From: Microbacterium kunmingense
GTDB taxonomy: Bacteria > Actinomycetota > Actinomycetes > Actinomycetales > Microbacteriaceae
Assembly (NCBI RefSeq): GCF_023155745.1
Contig: NZ_JAKNUS010000004.1
Span: 242,887 to 306,886, forward strand
Direction: 5' to 3'
Length of the DNA: 64,000 bases
Shown here: positions 1 to 8,670 of the stretch, piece by piece
Layout: every line of letters starts with the position of its first letter
Position numbering within the stretch: position 1 is the stretch's first letter
The notes under the pieces: model-generated
Seen by the model: the letters and a program-made list of their open reading frames with translations, nothing else
Databases searched by the model: none
Told to the model about the DNA's origin: nothing
Position numbers and translations under genes: made by a program

Positions 1-2366
1 ACGGTCGCACTCGCGGTCACGTCCACATCGCCGGATGCGATGCTCGCGGTCCGTGTCGTGTAGGCGTGGGTGGCCGACTTGCCGGGGGCGACGGAGGCGA
101 ACGTCTTGGTGCCGTACTCCGACACCGCCGCGACCTGGACCGCGACGTCGTCGTTGTTGGTGACCTTGACGGTGACCTGCACCTTGCCGGCGGCGCAGCG
201 GGTCGCCGCCTCGGCCGTCACGTCGAGCGACGGCTGCGCCGCACCCTCGGTGAAGGCCCAGGTGTCGAGCTCGAAGAGGTCGCCACTGGCACCGGTGTAG
301 GTGAAGTAGACGTCCTTCGTGCCGGTGGCACCCTCGAGGTCGGCGCTCAGCTCGGTCCACTCCCCGATCTCGCCGGTGACCGGGATGGTCCCCAGCACCG
401 CACCGGTGGCGCTGCCGTCGCGCACTTCGATCGCGCCGCCCTCCTGGAGCGGCTTGACCTTGACCGTCACCGAGGCGGCGCCGGTCTCGCCGAAGGCCAC
501 CGACGACAGACCCGTCCAGTCGCCGTTGTCGATGTCGCGCACCACGAGGTTCGGCGCGGTGTCGCCGAACTCCGCCGAGCCGCCGTCGATCTTCGCCGTG
601 GCGATTCCCTTGGTCCAGCCGAGCGTCTCGGCCTCGAAGGTGCGGAACGGGTCGAAGTCGCGCACCTGCTCGACGCCGGCGTAGTCACCCACGACCTGCT
701 GGATGGTGCCGTCCTCGTTGAACGTCAGCTCCTGGATGTGGGGGCTGCGGTAGCCCTGCGTGGTGTTGCCGTTGATGCGCTTGTTGAGCGTGGGGGCGTG
801 GTAGGTGAAGTAGTACTTGCCCTCGTACTCGAACACCGACTGGTGGTTGTTGCCACCGGTCCCGGCACCGAAGAACTGCGACTGGTTCGGGAACAGCACA
901 CCGGCGTAGGTCTCCTTCGGGAACGACATGGGGTCGTCCGAGATCATGTAGCCGATCTGACCGCCGCCGGGGTAGCCCGGCAGCGGCGTCTGGTTGCCAC
1001 CGAAGTCGTTGCCACCGAAGTGCGACGAGTAGGAGAGGTAGTACTTGCCCTCGCGCTTGAACACCTGTGCGGCCTCGAACGCCACGGGGGCGTCCACGAC
1101 GGCTGCCGTGCCCTGCGTGTTGACCATGTCATCGGCCAGCTCGATCACGCGGATGTTCTTCGGGTTGTTGAACCGCTCCGCGGCCGGGAAGCTCGTCGAG
1201 GCCGGTCCCCCACCGAAGTAGAGGTACGCCTGCCCGTCGTCGTCCACGAGCGGCGCCGGGTCGAACAGCCAGCTGACGCCCTGGGCACCCGGAGTGCTGC
1301 TGTTGATCAGCGTGCTCGACCGCTCGCTGACCCACGGCCCGAGGGGCGAGTCACCGGTGATGACGTTGCTCGATCCGCCGCCGTTGGCGTAGTAGAGGAA
1401 GAACTTCTCCTCGCCGTCGACGACCTTCTTCTCCATGCCCGGCGCCCACGAGTTGTTCGTGAACGGCGCGATGCCCTGCGAGCCTGCGACGGGGATCTCG
1501 CCGTGATCGACCCAGTTGACCATGTCGGTCGTGGAGATCAGGGTGATCTGGTTGATGTCGCCGTAGTTGATGCCGGGCGACACCCCGGTCGAGGGGTTGG
1601 GCGCGTAGCCCTGGGTGTCGTTGGTCATGTACATGTACACGCGGCCGTCGTGGACGAATCCGTAGCCGTCGGCGCCGAACTTGTGACCGATGAGCGGGTT
1701 GTGCTCGCCGGGCAGCTTGCCGACGACCTCGATCGTCTTGGACGGAGCGGGCGGCGGCGGGGGCGGCGGAGCGCCGACCAGCGAGACGTCGTCGACCGTG
1801 AAGTCCATGAGGTGCAGGTTCGGGTCGCTCTGCGGGGAGGCGTTGTAGGGCGTCTCGATGAACAGACGGGTCGTGGTGACGTTCTGGCCCGCCGGGATGG
1901 TGAAGGTGGCGTTGATGTACCCCCACTCCCCACGCGCCGGGGTGACGCTGCCGAGGTTGGTGTAGGTGAATCCGCCGTAGTGCATCGTCGCGAAGAACTG
2001 CTTCGTTGCAGGGCTGTTGGGGTTGTCGTACTTCACCCGGGCCGTCACGGTGTAGGTCTGGCCGGCTCGGAGCTTGCCGGACAGGTCCTGCATCGGACCC
2101 GAGCCGGTCGTCTGGCGCGCGGAGGCGCGGAGACCGTTGGACCCTGAGAACGCATCGTTGACGATGGTCAGAGTTGCACCGTCGGTGGCGTTGCCGTTGT
2201 TGGCGAACCACCCCTCGGTACCGTTCTCGAACCCTCCGTTGACGATGAGCTCCTCTTCGGCCGCGTACACCGGGCTGGTGACAGCGATACTCGCTGCCAT
2301 CAGGATGCCGGCGGCGGCCATGGCGGCGATCCGGAACCGGGATCGCTTCGAGGCGCGCTCGTGCAA
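1..2366 (-). CDS. Secreted GH43 arabinoxylan-type glycosidase with CBM4/9 and CBM6 (C-terminus beyond window)
   Basis: This gene probably encodes an extracellular arabinofuranosidase or xylosidase that trims arabinoxylan. The start is a TTG at 2366 preceded by AAGGAG at 2374-2379. Visible domains in order are a signal peptide (about 1-35, ending VYA), a CBM4/9-like module (about 38-180), a proline linker near 200, a five-blade GH43 domain (about 205-530) and a CBM6-like domain starting FEAETLGW (about 575-690). An Ig-like repeat containing TRCAAGKVQVT follows and is cut by the window edge. Candidate catalytic acids are the Asp in KFGADGYG, the Asp in FDPAPLVDD and the Glu in FEAAQV. The HNPLIGHKFGADGYGF start resembles XynD-type arabinofuranohydrolases. 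It lies 86 bp downstream of the second GH43 gene and is probably in the same LacI-controlled operon. Substrate specificity is inferred. Confidence 0.85.
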   Translation of the reverse strand, partial: MHERASKRSRFRIAAMAAAGILMAASIAVTSPVYAAEEELIVNGGFENGTEGWFANNGNATDGATLTIVNDAFSGSNGLRASARQTTGSGPMQDLSGKLRAGQTYTVTARVKYDNPNSPATKQFFATMHYGGFTYTNLGSVTPARGEWGYINATFTIPAGQNVTTTRLFIETPYNASPQSDPNLHLMDFTVDDVSLVGAPPPPPPPAPSKTIEVVGKLPGEHNPLIGHKFGADGYGFVHDGRVYMYMTNDTQGYAPNPSTGVSPGINYGDINQITLISTTDMVNWVDHGEIPVAGSQGIAPFTNNSWAPGMEKKVVDGEEKFFLYYANGGGSSNVITGDSPLGPWVSERSSTLINSSTPGAQGVSWLFDPAPLVDDDGQAYLYFGGGPASTSFPAAERFNNPKNIRVIELADDMVNTQGTAAVVDAPVAFEAAQVFKREGKYYLSYSSHFGGNDFGGNQTPLPGYPGGGQIGYMISDDPMSFPKETYAGVLFPNQSQFFGAGTGGNNHQSVFEYEGKYYFTYHAPTLNKRINGNTTQGYRSPHIQELTFNEDGTIQQVVGDYAGVEQVRDFDPFRTFEAETLGWTKGIATAKIDGGSAEFGDTAPNLVVRDIDNGDWTGLSSVAFGETGAASVTVKVKPLQEGGAIEVRDGSATGAVLGTIPVTGEIGEWTELSADLEGATGTKDVYFTYTGASGDLFELDTWAFTEGAAQPSLDVTAEAATRCAAGKVQVTVKVTNNDDVAVQVAAVSEYGTKTFASVAPGKSATHAYTTRTASIASGDVDVTASAT

Positions 2367-2452
2367 GAGATATCTCCTTGTTGTGTTTCGGATGACGGTG
2401 TTCAGTTGTCGGTCGTGTTCAGTTGTGGGGGCACATCGGGCGCCGGTCGGCC

Positions 2453-5410
2453 TCAGCCGCACGAGCGCGCGGCGTAGGCGGCGGTCATCGTCTTGGCGAC
2501 CGGTTCTCCGTCGATCTCAGCCGTCGCCGTCACCGTCAGTTCGCCGGCGTCGATCGCGGCCTGCCGGGTGGTGAAGGCGTGGGTCGCGGACTTCCCGGGG
2601 GCCACGGCGGCGAAGGTCTTGGTGCCGAACGGCGAGGCCACGACCGCCTGGACGGGCACGTCGTTCGGATTCGACACGAGCGCGGTCACCTGCACCTTCC
2701 CGGCCGCACACCGGGTCGCGGCGGTGAGATCAATCTCGACGCTGGGCGCTGACCGGATGACACCGAGTCGGGCGAGCTCGAGGCTCAGGGCTCGCTCGGG
2801 GGCGTCGATCTGGTTCTGCGTGCCCACCGGTCCGGTGGCCGCAGCCTCCGCCCACGCGAGGGCCGACTGCATGGCCTGCCAGTCCGCGGCCGGATAGTCG
2901 GCGGCGTCGAGGGTCGCGGCGTGGGCGATCGCGGCGTCGAGCGCCGTGGTGTCCAGCGGCAGGTTCTGGGCCGACCGCACGTCGCTGAGCAGGAAGTGAT
3001 CGATGTCCACGTAGCCGCCGGTGGCCTGGGTCGCGTAGCTGAACAGCCCGACCCGGTGCCCCATGAAGTGGGTCAGCGCACCGTCGAGGGTGAGGGGGCC
3101 GACCCGGTTGCCCAGCTGCGTCCAGCTGAGTCCGTCGAGGCTGTACGAGAAGGTGGTCCACAGCTGCCCGGAGGGGTTGGCGAAGTCCAGATCGGCCTTC
3201 AGGTGCACCTGCGTCGCATCACCGAGGACCGCCGTCGTCCCGGGGACGAACGTCTCGACCGCGTCCTGGTCGATGGTCGCGGTGAACGGCGTCGTGCGGT
3301 TCACCACGCCCACGGTGTTGACCCCGTCGACGCGCTTGACGCCGACGTAGGAGAAGTTGCGGCCGAAGGCCGCCAGCCCCGCGACATCCCCGTCCTTCAT
3401 CGCCGAGATGTCCATCGAGATCTCCGCCGACTGGCTCGGACCGAAGGTGCGCTGCGACAGCGTGTTGCGCGCCTCCTCGAGGTAGGTCGCCTCATCGTCG
3501 CCCGCGAGCTTGTAGTGACGGGTGTCACCGGTGACGACCTTGCCGTTGGTCAGGCGCAGCCAGCCGTCGCGGTCGGTGAGCGACCAGTAGCGGTTGTCGG
3601 GCGCGTGGTTCCACTGCCACTGCAGTGCCAGCCGCGAGCCGTTCGGGGCGATCTCGTCGGGGTGCGGCGACTCCTGCGTGAGCGGACGACCCGTGACCGA
3701 GACGTCGTCCACAACGAAGTCCATGAGGTGCTGCGAGGGGTTCGCCTGCGGGTTCTGCGTGTAGGGCGTCTCGACGAAGATCCGGGCGGTGTCGACGTTC
3801 TGGTTCGCCGGCACGGTGAACGATCCGGTGATGGTCGCCCACTGCCCGCGCTGCGCGGTCACGGTGGCGAGGTTGGTGAACGTGCCGGCGCCGTAGCGGG
3901 CCGTGACGAAGAACTGCTTCGTCGCCGGGGCGAGCGGGTCGGTGTAGCGCACCTTCGCGGTGACGTCGTAGGTGACCCCGCGCTGCAGCTTCCCGGATAT
4001 GTCCTGCGCAGGCCCCGACCCGGTGGTCTGGCGTGCGGTGACCTGTACGGCCCCCGCCCCGGTGGCGGCGTCGGACGACGCGGTGAGGGTGGCGGTGTCG
4101 TTGACGATCCACCCGGTGGTGCCGTTCTCGAAGCCGCCGTTCTGCACCAGCTCCACCCCGAGAAGCGTCTCGTCGACGTTCGGTCCCGGCGGAATGGTCC
4201 AGTCCTCGTCCATGTACGCCCGCTCCGGCGCGTCATTGGCGAAGTCGTCCGACGCGACGACCGACTTCAGCCGCTCCAGCCGCTCCTCTTCGGGGCTGAG
4301 CGCGATCGGCTTCTCGAACGCTCCCCCGACGGGCACGCTGCCGTTGTTGCCGAAGACCGGCCACCCGTCCTCACCCCAGGTCGCGGGGATGAGCGCGGGG
4401 ATACGGCCGATGGGGAACGTGTCGCGGAAGAACATGCCCCAGTAGTCGGTGCCGCCATCCTCCCGAGCGATCGGGACGAGGCTCCCCTGTGCGAAGCCGT
4501 TGGAGTTGAGAACGCCCTTGGCCTCGTACGGGTTCGTCCCGTCCGCCGTGGCGTAGCGTCCGAGCAGTTCGTCGGACCGGAAGAGGACGACCTGCCGCCC
4601 CTGCCCGGACGGCCAGGTGATGATGACGATGTAGTACGTGCCGTCGATGTACGTGACCTGCGCACCCTCGAACAGGCCCCCCACCGGGGCGTTCGGGTAG
4701 TCGGCGGGACGGATGATCTGCGGGTACTCCGCGAGGACGGTCGAGAAGTCGGCGCTGTACTTCACGGCGCTGGTGGAGCCCGAGCCGTAGAAGATGTAGG
4801 GCGTCCCGTCGACGTCGAAGAAGAGCGAGGGGTCGTGGTACGAGCGTCCGAGCGAGATGCGATCCCACGAGCCGTCGTCGATGTCGTCGGTGGTGTAAAG
4901 GTACGACCCGCCGAGGTTGTTGGTGTTGAACGCGACGTACCAGAGCCCGTCGTGGTAGCGCAGCGACGAGGCCCACTGGCCCTGGCCGTACGAGGTCTGG
5001 CCATTTCGCAGCGAGAAGTCGTCGCCGATGTTCGCCCGGTCGAAGACGTAGTTGACGATCTCCCAGTTCACGAGGTCGTACGACTTCATGATCGGAGCCC
5101 CGGGGCTCAGGTGCATGGTCGTGCTGATCATGTAGTAGAGGTCGCGGCCCTCGTCATTCTCGGCGGCGGGAATGCGCTCCACCGAGACATCCGGCACATC
5201 GGAGTTCAGCAGGGGCACGCGATATGTCCCGTCGCCGTTGTCGGTGGAGGTGTACGACGACTCCGGATTCCACTCCTCGGCGGCCGCGGCCGCGTGTCCG
5301 ATCGGCAGCATGCCCGCTCCCATCACTGCGCCGGCGGCGATGACGGCCAGCAGCCGTCGCCGCGGACGGCGCGTCGAATCCACCGTCGGGGTCACCCTGT
5401 CACGCGTCAT
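2453..5410 (-). CDS. Secreted multidomain GH43 beta-xylosidase-type glycosidase
   Basis: This 985-residue secreted glycosidase is probably a beta-xylosidase or arabinofuranosidase. ATG at 5410 has GAAGGAG six bases upstream, which is better than an in-frame start 45 bases earlier. Domains in order: signal peptide (about 1-42), GH43 propeller (about 45-370), CBM4/9 module (about 420-570), the LQWQWNHAPDNRYWS beta-sandwich typical of GH43 C-terminal domains (about 587-810), a helical FIVAR-like segment (about 817-880) and a C-terminal Ig-like repeat (about 887-985). Catalytic candidates are the Asp of SDVPDVS, the Asp of YHDPSLF and the Glu of GLFEGAQ. Oddly, the CBM sits between the catalytic domain and its usual C-terminal partner. 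The CBM and Ig-like domains closely resemble those of the adjacent GH43 protein. It is first in the operon, under a promoter with two LacI-type operators. Confidence 0.88.
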   Translation of the reverse strand: MTRDRVTPTVDSTRRPRRRLLAVIAAGAVMGAGMLPIGHAAAAAEEWNPESSYTSTDNGDGTYRVPLLNSDVPDVSVERIPAAENDEGRDLYYMISTTMHLSPGAPIMKSYDLVNWEIVNYVFDRANIGDDFSLRNGQTSYGQGQWASSLRYHDGLWYVAFNTNNLGGSYLYTTDDIDDGSWDRISLGRSYHDPSLFFDVDGTPYIFYGSGSTSAVKYSADFSTVLAEYPQIIRPADYPNAPVGGLFEGAQVTYIDGTYYIVIITWPSGQGRQVVLFRSDELLGRYATADGTNPYEAKGVLNSNGFAQGSLVPIAREDGGTDYWGMFFRDTFPIGRIPALIPATWGEDGWPVFGNNGSVPVGGAFEKPIALSPEEERLERLKSVVASDDFANDAPERAYMDEDWTIPPGPNVDETLLGVELVQNGGFENGTTGWIVNDTATLTASSDAATGAGAVQVTARQTTGSGPAQDISGKLQRGVTYDVTAKVRYTDPLAPATKQFFVTARYGAGTFTNLATVTAQRGQWATITGSFTVPANQNVDTARIFVETPYTQNPQANPSQHLMDFVVDDVSVTGRPLTQESPHPDEIAPNGSRLALQWQWNHAPDNRYWSLTDRDGWLRLTNGKVVTGDTRHYKLAGDDEATYLEEARNTLSQRTFGPSQSAEISMDISAMKDGDVAGLAAFGRNFSYVGVKRVDGVNTVGVVNRTTPFTATIDQDAVETFVPGTTAVLGDATQVHLKADLDFANPSGQLWTTFSYSLDGLSWTQLGNRVGPLTLDGALTHFMGHRVGLFSYATQATGGYVDIDHFLLSDVRSAQNLPLDTTALDAAIAHAATLDAADYPAADWQAMQSALAWAEAAATGPVGTQNQIDAPERALSLELARLGVIRSAPSVEIDLTAATRCAAGKVQVTALVSNPNDVPVQAVVASPFGTKTFAAVAPGKSATHAFTTRQAAIDAGELTVTATAEIDGEPVAKTMTAAYAARSCG

Positions 5411-5465
5411 TTCAGCTCCTTCGCTGGCGGCGACGTCGGGGTCACCGCTGCACACAACGTCTACT

Positions 5466-5477
5466 GTGAGCGGTAAC
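5466..5477 (+). promoter_or_regulatory. LacI-type operator O1 of the GH43 operon
   Basis: GTGAGCGGTAAC is a near-palindrome with a central CG, the usual form of a LacI-family site. Its complement, GTTACCGCTCAC, differs by one base from the site at 5488-5499. The two centres are 22 bp apart, about two helical turns, and lie downstream of the predicted transcription start. Confidence 0.6.
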
Positions 5478-5485
5478 GCATTAAG

Positions 5486-5514
5486 AAGTTAGCGCTCACC
5501 TTATGGATGATCAA
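5486..5514 (-). promoter_or_regulatory. Predicted promoter of the GH43 operon
   Basis: On the minus strand TTGATC (5509-5514) is followed after exactly 17 bases by TAACTT (5486-5491). One LacI-type operator covers the -10 box and a second lies just downstream, so repressor binding would block initiation. Confidence 0.6.
5488..5499 (+). promoter_or_regulatory. LacI-type operator O2 overlapping the -10 box
   Basis: GTTAGCGCTCAC shares the GTTA-SCGCTCAC pattern with the complement of the neighbouring site and overlaps the predicted -10 element of the GH43 promoter. The likely ligand-responsive repressor is the LacI protein encoded at 5642-6646. Confidence 0.6.
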
Positions 5515-5600
5515 GGGTTGTCTCGGTCGGTCCGGACGAGAGGGCGCGGCATCCGCTGTCGGCTGTGAAGACGGCTGCCGCTCCTGGGGAGTGCTTAAGT

Positions 5601-5612
5601 GTTACCGTTAAC
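5601..5612 (+). promoter_or_regulatory. Possible third LacI-type operator O3
   Basis: GTTACCGTTAAC is palindromic at 10 of 12 positions with a central CG. It lies 30 bp past the lacI stop codon and about 120 bp upstream of the two operators at the GH43 promoter, a spacing that could support looping. It has no promoter of its own that I can see. Confidence 0.45.
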
Positions 5613-5641
5613 AGAACGCGAAAGCAAGAGTTTTCGCGAGG

Positions 5642-6646
5642 TCAGCGCGACGGGGGCGCGGTCGACTCACGGACCACCAGCCGCGTCGCCAACTCGATGC
5701 GCGGCCGCTCGAGACGCGGGTGGGCGACGAGCTCGAGCACGGTCTTGGTCGCCTGCGCCGCCATCTCGCGCAGCGGCTGGCGGACGGTCGTCAGGCGCGG
5801 CCGGACGTAGCCGGCGAGGGTCAGGTCGTCGAACCCGACGACGGAGAGCTCCCCGGGCACGGCGACCCCTGCGGCGGCCGCGGCGTCGAGCACCCCGACG
5901 GCCTGCATGTCGCTGCCGGCGAAGATGGCCGTCGGGGGCTCGTCCGCGGCCAGCAGGGATCGCGCCTCGCGCTCGCCCGACTCCGCGGAGAAGTCTCCGA
6001 ACCGCACCCAGTCCTCACGCACCGTCCTCCCCGCCGACGTCATCGCGGCACGGAAGCCGTCGACGCGCGCGATGGCGGGAAGCGAGGTCGCCGGGCCGGT
6101 GACGGCCGCGATCCGATGGTGGCCGAGACCCAGCAGGTGGCGGGCTGCCTCGAGCCCACCCGACCAGTTCGCCGCCGACACCGCGGGGACATCGGGGGTG
6201 GGATCGCCGGCGGGATCGATGAGGACGAACGGGATGCCGCGGGCGCGCAGTCGCGCACGCGACGCCTCCGGCACGGCGTCCACGAGCACGACGACCGCGA
6301 TCGCGTTGCGCCGAAGAGCCTCGTCGACCCATCCGGGATCGGCCCCCTCGCGGTCGTCGTTGACGACGAGCGAGAGGCCGTGGCATGCGCGCGCGGCCGC
6401 GTCGTGGATGCCGGAGACGATCCCCGACACCCAGTCACCGGCGAGATTGGGGACCACGACCTGGAGATACCCGGTGCCGACCGGGGCGAGCCGGCGCCGG
6501 TAGCCGCTCCGGTCGAGGTGGTCCTCGACGAGAGCCCGGGTCTGGGGCGAGACGTCGCTGCCGCCGTTGAGCACTTTGGAGATCGTCGTCACAGACACGC
6601 CGGTGCGCTGCGCGACGTCGCGAAGGGTCACCCTGCGCTCGACCAT
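5642..6646 (-). CDS. LacI-family transcriptional regulator of the GH43 genes
   Basis: This 334-residue protein has the LacI helix-turn-helix at its N-terminus (TLRDVAQRTGVSVTTISKVL, residues about 6-25), followed by a periplasmic-binding-protein-like sugar domain and the usual C-terminal FDDLTLAGYVRPRLTTVRQP region. ATG at 6646 has GGGGAGGA upstream and is preferred to a start 66 bases earlier, which would add residues before the DNA-binding domain. It lies upstream of the two GH43 genes on the same strand, 231 bp away, with three LacI-type operators in that interval. It is therefore probably their local repressor, induced by an arabinoxylan-derived sugar. The ligand is inferred. Confidence 0.9.
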   Translation of the reverse strand: MVERRVTLRDVAQRTGVSVTTISKVLNGGSDVSPQTRALVEDHLDRSGYRRRLAPVGTGYLQVVVPNLAGDWVSGIVSGIHDAAARACHGLSLVVNDDREGADPGWVDEALRRNAIAVVVLVDAVPEASRARLRARGIPFVLIDPAGDPTPDVPAVSAANWSGGLEAARHLLGLGHHRIAAVTGPATSLPAIARVDGFRAAMTSAGRTVREDWVRFGDFSAESGEREARSLLAADEPPTAIFAGSDMQAVGVLDAAAAAGVAVPGELSVVGFDDLTLAGYVRPRLTTVRQPLREMAAQATKTVLELVAHPRLERPRIELATRLVVRESTAPPSR

Positions 6647-6683
6647 TGAGAATCCTCCCCGCGTCACGAACGCTTGCGGAATA

Positions 6684-6695
6684 TACAACGTTGCA
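6684..6695. promoter_or_regulatory. Candidate autoregulatory operator of lacI
   Basis: TACAACGTTGCA contains the perfect 8-bp palindrome CAACGTTG with a central CG, 38 bp upstream of the lacI start codon. LacI proteins often bind their own promoters, but this sequence differs from the operators at the GH43 promoter, so the assignment is tentative. Confidence 0.3.
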
Positions 6696-6767
6696 ACAGA
6701 GGCGGCGCGCAACGCGCCATGTGATGTGCCGGACGCGCGGGTGGTCTAGCATGTGCCGGGTCCGACC

Positions 6768-8660
6768 ATGAGCGCATCCACCACCTCCGACGCCCCGTCC
6801 CCCGAGCGCGCACCCCGTCCGCGGCGGCGGCACTCCATCGCGGAGAAGATCGGGGCGATCGGGCAGAACCGGGCTGCGGCCCTGCTGCTTCTCATCGCCA
6901 CGGTCGTGGCCGTCGTCTGGGCGAATGTGGCGCACGGAGCCTACGAGGCGTTCTGGGAGATGGAGCTGACGGTCGGGCTCGGCGACATCCGACTCGACTT
7001 CACCCTCCATGCGCTCGTGAACGACGCCCTGATGGCGATCTTCTTCTTCACCGTGGGCCTCGAAGTGCGGCGCGAGTTCGCCATCGGTGAGCTCACCAGC
7101 TGGTCTCGCGCACTGGTGCCCGTCGTCGCGGCACTCGCGGGTCTCATCGTTCCCGCCCTGCTGTTCTTCTGGATCGCCCTCCCCTCGGGATACGCCCACG
7201 CCTGGGGGGTGGTCATCTCGACCGACACCGCCTTCCTCGTCGGCGCCCTCGCACTGGTGGGTCCGAGGATCCCGGGGCGACTGCGGATCTTCCTGCTCTC
7301 GCTGGCGGTCGTCGACGACATCGGCGCCCTCAGCATCATCGCGCTCGTCTACACCGAGAACTTCACCCCGCTGCCGCTCCTGATCGCCGCGGTCGGTCTG
7401 GTCGGCGTGTACTTCACCCGCTACCTGCCGTCCGGTCGCGGTCCGGTCTACGCCACCCTCGCGATCATCGTGTGGCTGGCGTTCCTCGCCTCCGGTGTGC
7501 ACCCGACCCTCGCCGGCGTCGCGATCGCCCTCCTCGTCCCGGTCTACCGGCCCAACCGGCGCGACGTGGAGCATGCGCTCGACCTCGCGCGCACGTTCCG
7601 CCAATCGCCGAACACCGAGTACGCCCGCGCCGCGGCGAACAGCCTGCGCGAGTCGATCTCGATCAACGAGCGCCTGCAGTCCGCCTATGCGCCGTACGTG
7701 GCGTACGTCATCCTGCCGCTGTTCGCGCTCGCGAACGCCGGCGTGGAGCTCACACCCGAGATCCTCGCGGGCGCCATGACCTCGGCCCTCACCTGGGGCA
7801 TCGTCATCGGGTTGGTCGCGGGCAAGTTCCTCGGCGTCTTCGGTTCATCGGCGATGCTCCGGCTGCTGAAGATCGGCGACTTCGGGCCGGGCCTGACCCT
7901 CGATCGGATCGCCGGCGGGGCACCACTGTGCGGCATCGGCTTCACCATCTCCCTCTTCATCGTCGACCTCGCCATCGATGACGAGGTCGCCCAGAACGAG
8001 GCGCGGGTCGGCGTGCTCGCCGCCTCGGTCCTGGCGTTCGTCGTCGCCACGATCGTCTTCCGCGTCTCCGACGCTCTGCACCCCGACGTGCAGACCGGTG
8101 AGACCCTCGTCCGTCCCGTCGACCCGCGACGCGATCACATCTTCGGGTCGATGCAGGCCCCCTACGAGATCGTCGAGTACGGCGACTTTCAGTGCCCGTT
8201 CTGCCTCAAGGCCTCGGGGTCGATCGAGGAGGTCCGGCGCGAGCTCGGGGACCAGCTCCGATACGTGTGGCGACATGCGCCGCTCACCACGCAGCATCCC
8301 AATGCCTTGGCGGGCGCCGAAGCGTCGGAGGCGGCAGCTTTGCAGGGGAGGTTCTTCGAGTTCGAGCGGGGTCTGTTCTCCGACCAGGAGCATCAGCTCC
8401 CCTCCGACATCGTTCGGCTCGCCGCCTCGCTCGGCCTGGATGTCGAGCGTTTCGAGCGCGACCTGACCGCGCCCGAGGTGACCGCGCGCGTCCGCGATGA
8501 CATGCTCGACGCCGAGGCGATGAACATCTCCTCGGTGCCGACCTTCTTCCTCAACGGGAGGCGGCACCACGGCCCGTATGACGCGCAGACCCTCATCCGT
8601 TCGCTGCAGGCGTCACCGGAACAGCCCGCGACCCCTCGCGCCGACGCGTCTGCTGAGTAA
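6768..8660 (+). CDS. nhaA: NhaA-type Na+/H+ antiporter fused to a DsbA-like thioredoxin domain
   Basis: The first 435 or so residues form an NhaA sodium/proton antiporter with multiple membrane helices and the essential Asp pair in LAVVDDIGALS (near residue 185). After a loop, residues about 460-620 form a DsbA/thioredoxin-like domain with the redox motif CPFC inside YGDFQCPFCLKAS. The fusion suggests coupling of ion homeostasis to thiol oxidation or disulfide status outside the membrane; that link is inference. ATG at 6768 is preferred because TAGCAT at 6747-6752 fits a -10 box with a transcript starting a few bases before it; an in-frame GTG lies at 6753. The next two genes follow closely on the same strand. 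Confidence 0.88.
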   Translation: MSASTTSDAPSPERAPRPRRRHSIAEKIGAIGQNRAAALLLLIATVVAVVWANVAHGAYEAFWEMELTVGLGDIRLDFTLHALVNDALMAIFFFTVGLEVRREFAIGELTSWSRALVPVVAALAGLIVPALLFFWIALPSGYAHAWGVVISTDTAFLVGALALVGPRIPGRLRIFLLSLAVVDDIGALSIIALVYTENFTPLPLLIAAVGLVGVYFTRYLPSGRGPVYATLAIIVWLAFLASGVHPTLAGVAIALLVPVYRPNRRDVEHALDLARTFRQSPNTEYARAAANSLRESISINERLQSAYAPYVAYVILPLFALANAGVELTPEILAGAMTSALTWGIVIGLVAGKFLGVFGSSAMLRLLKIGDFGPGLTLDRIAGGAPLCGIGFTISLFIVDLAIDDEVAQNEARVGVLAASVLAFVVATIVFRVSDALHPDVQTGETLVRPVDPRRDHIFGSMQAPYEIVEYGDFQCPFCLKASGSIEEVRRELGDQLRYVWRHAPLTTQHPNALAGAEASEAAALQGRFFEFERGLFSDQEHQLPSDIVRLAASLGLDVERFERDLTAPEVTARVRDDMLDAEAMNISSVPTFFLNGRRHHGPYDAQTLIRSLQASPEQPATPRADASAE

Positions 8661-8670
8661 CCTTCTGGGC

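Noticed and set aside
66..2147. 693-codon open frame on the plus strand across the first GH43 gene
   Set aside because: It is the antisense shadow of the GH43 gene: low-complexity Arg/Gly/Val-rich translation and no domain. The minus-strand frame has signal peptide, GH43 and CBM motifs.
2921..5476. 851-codon open frame on the plus strand across the second GH43 gene
   Set aside because: Same reason; high G+C antisense openness with no recognisable sequence, while the minus-strand frame is a clear GH43 protein.
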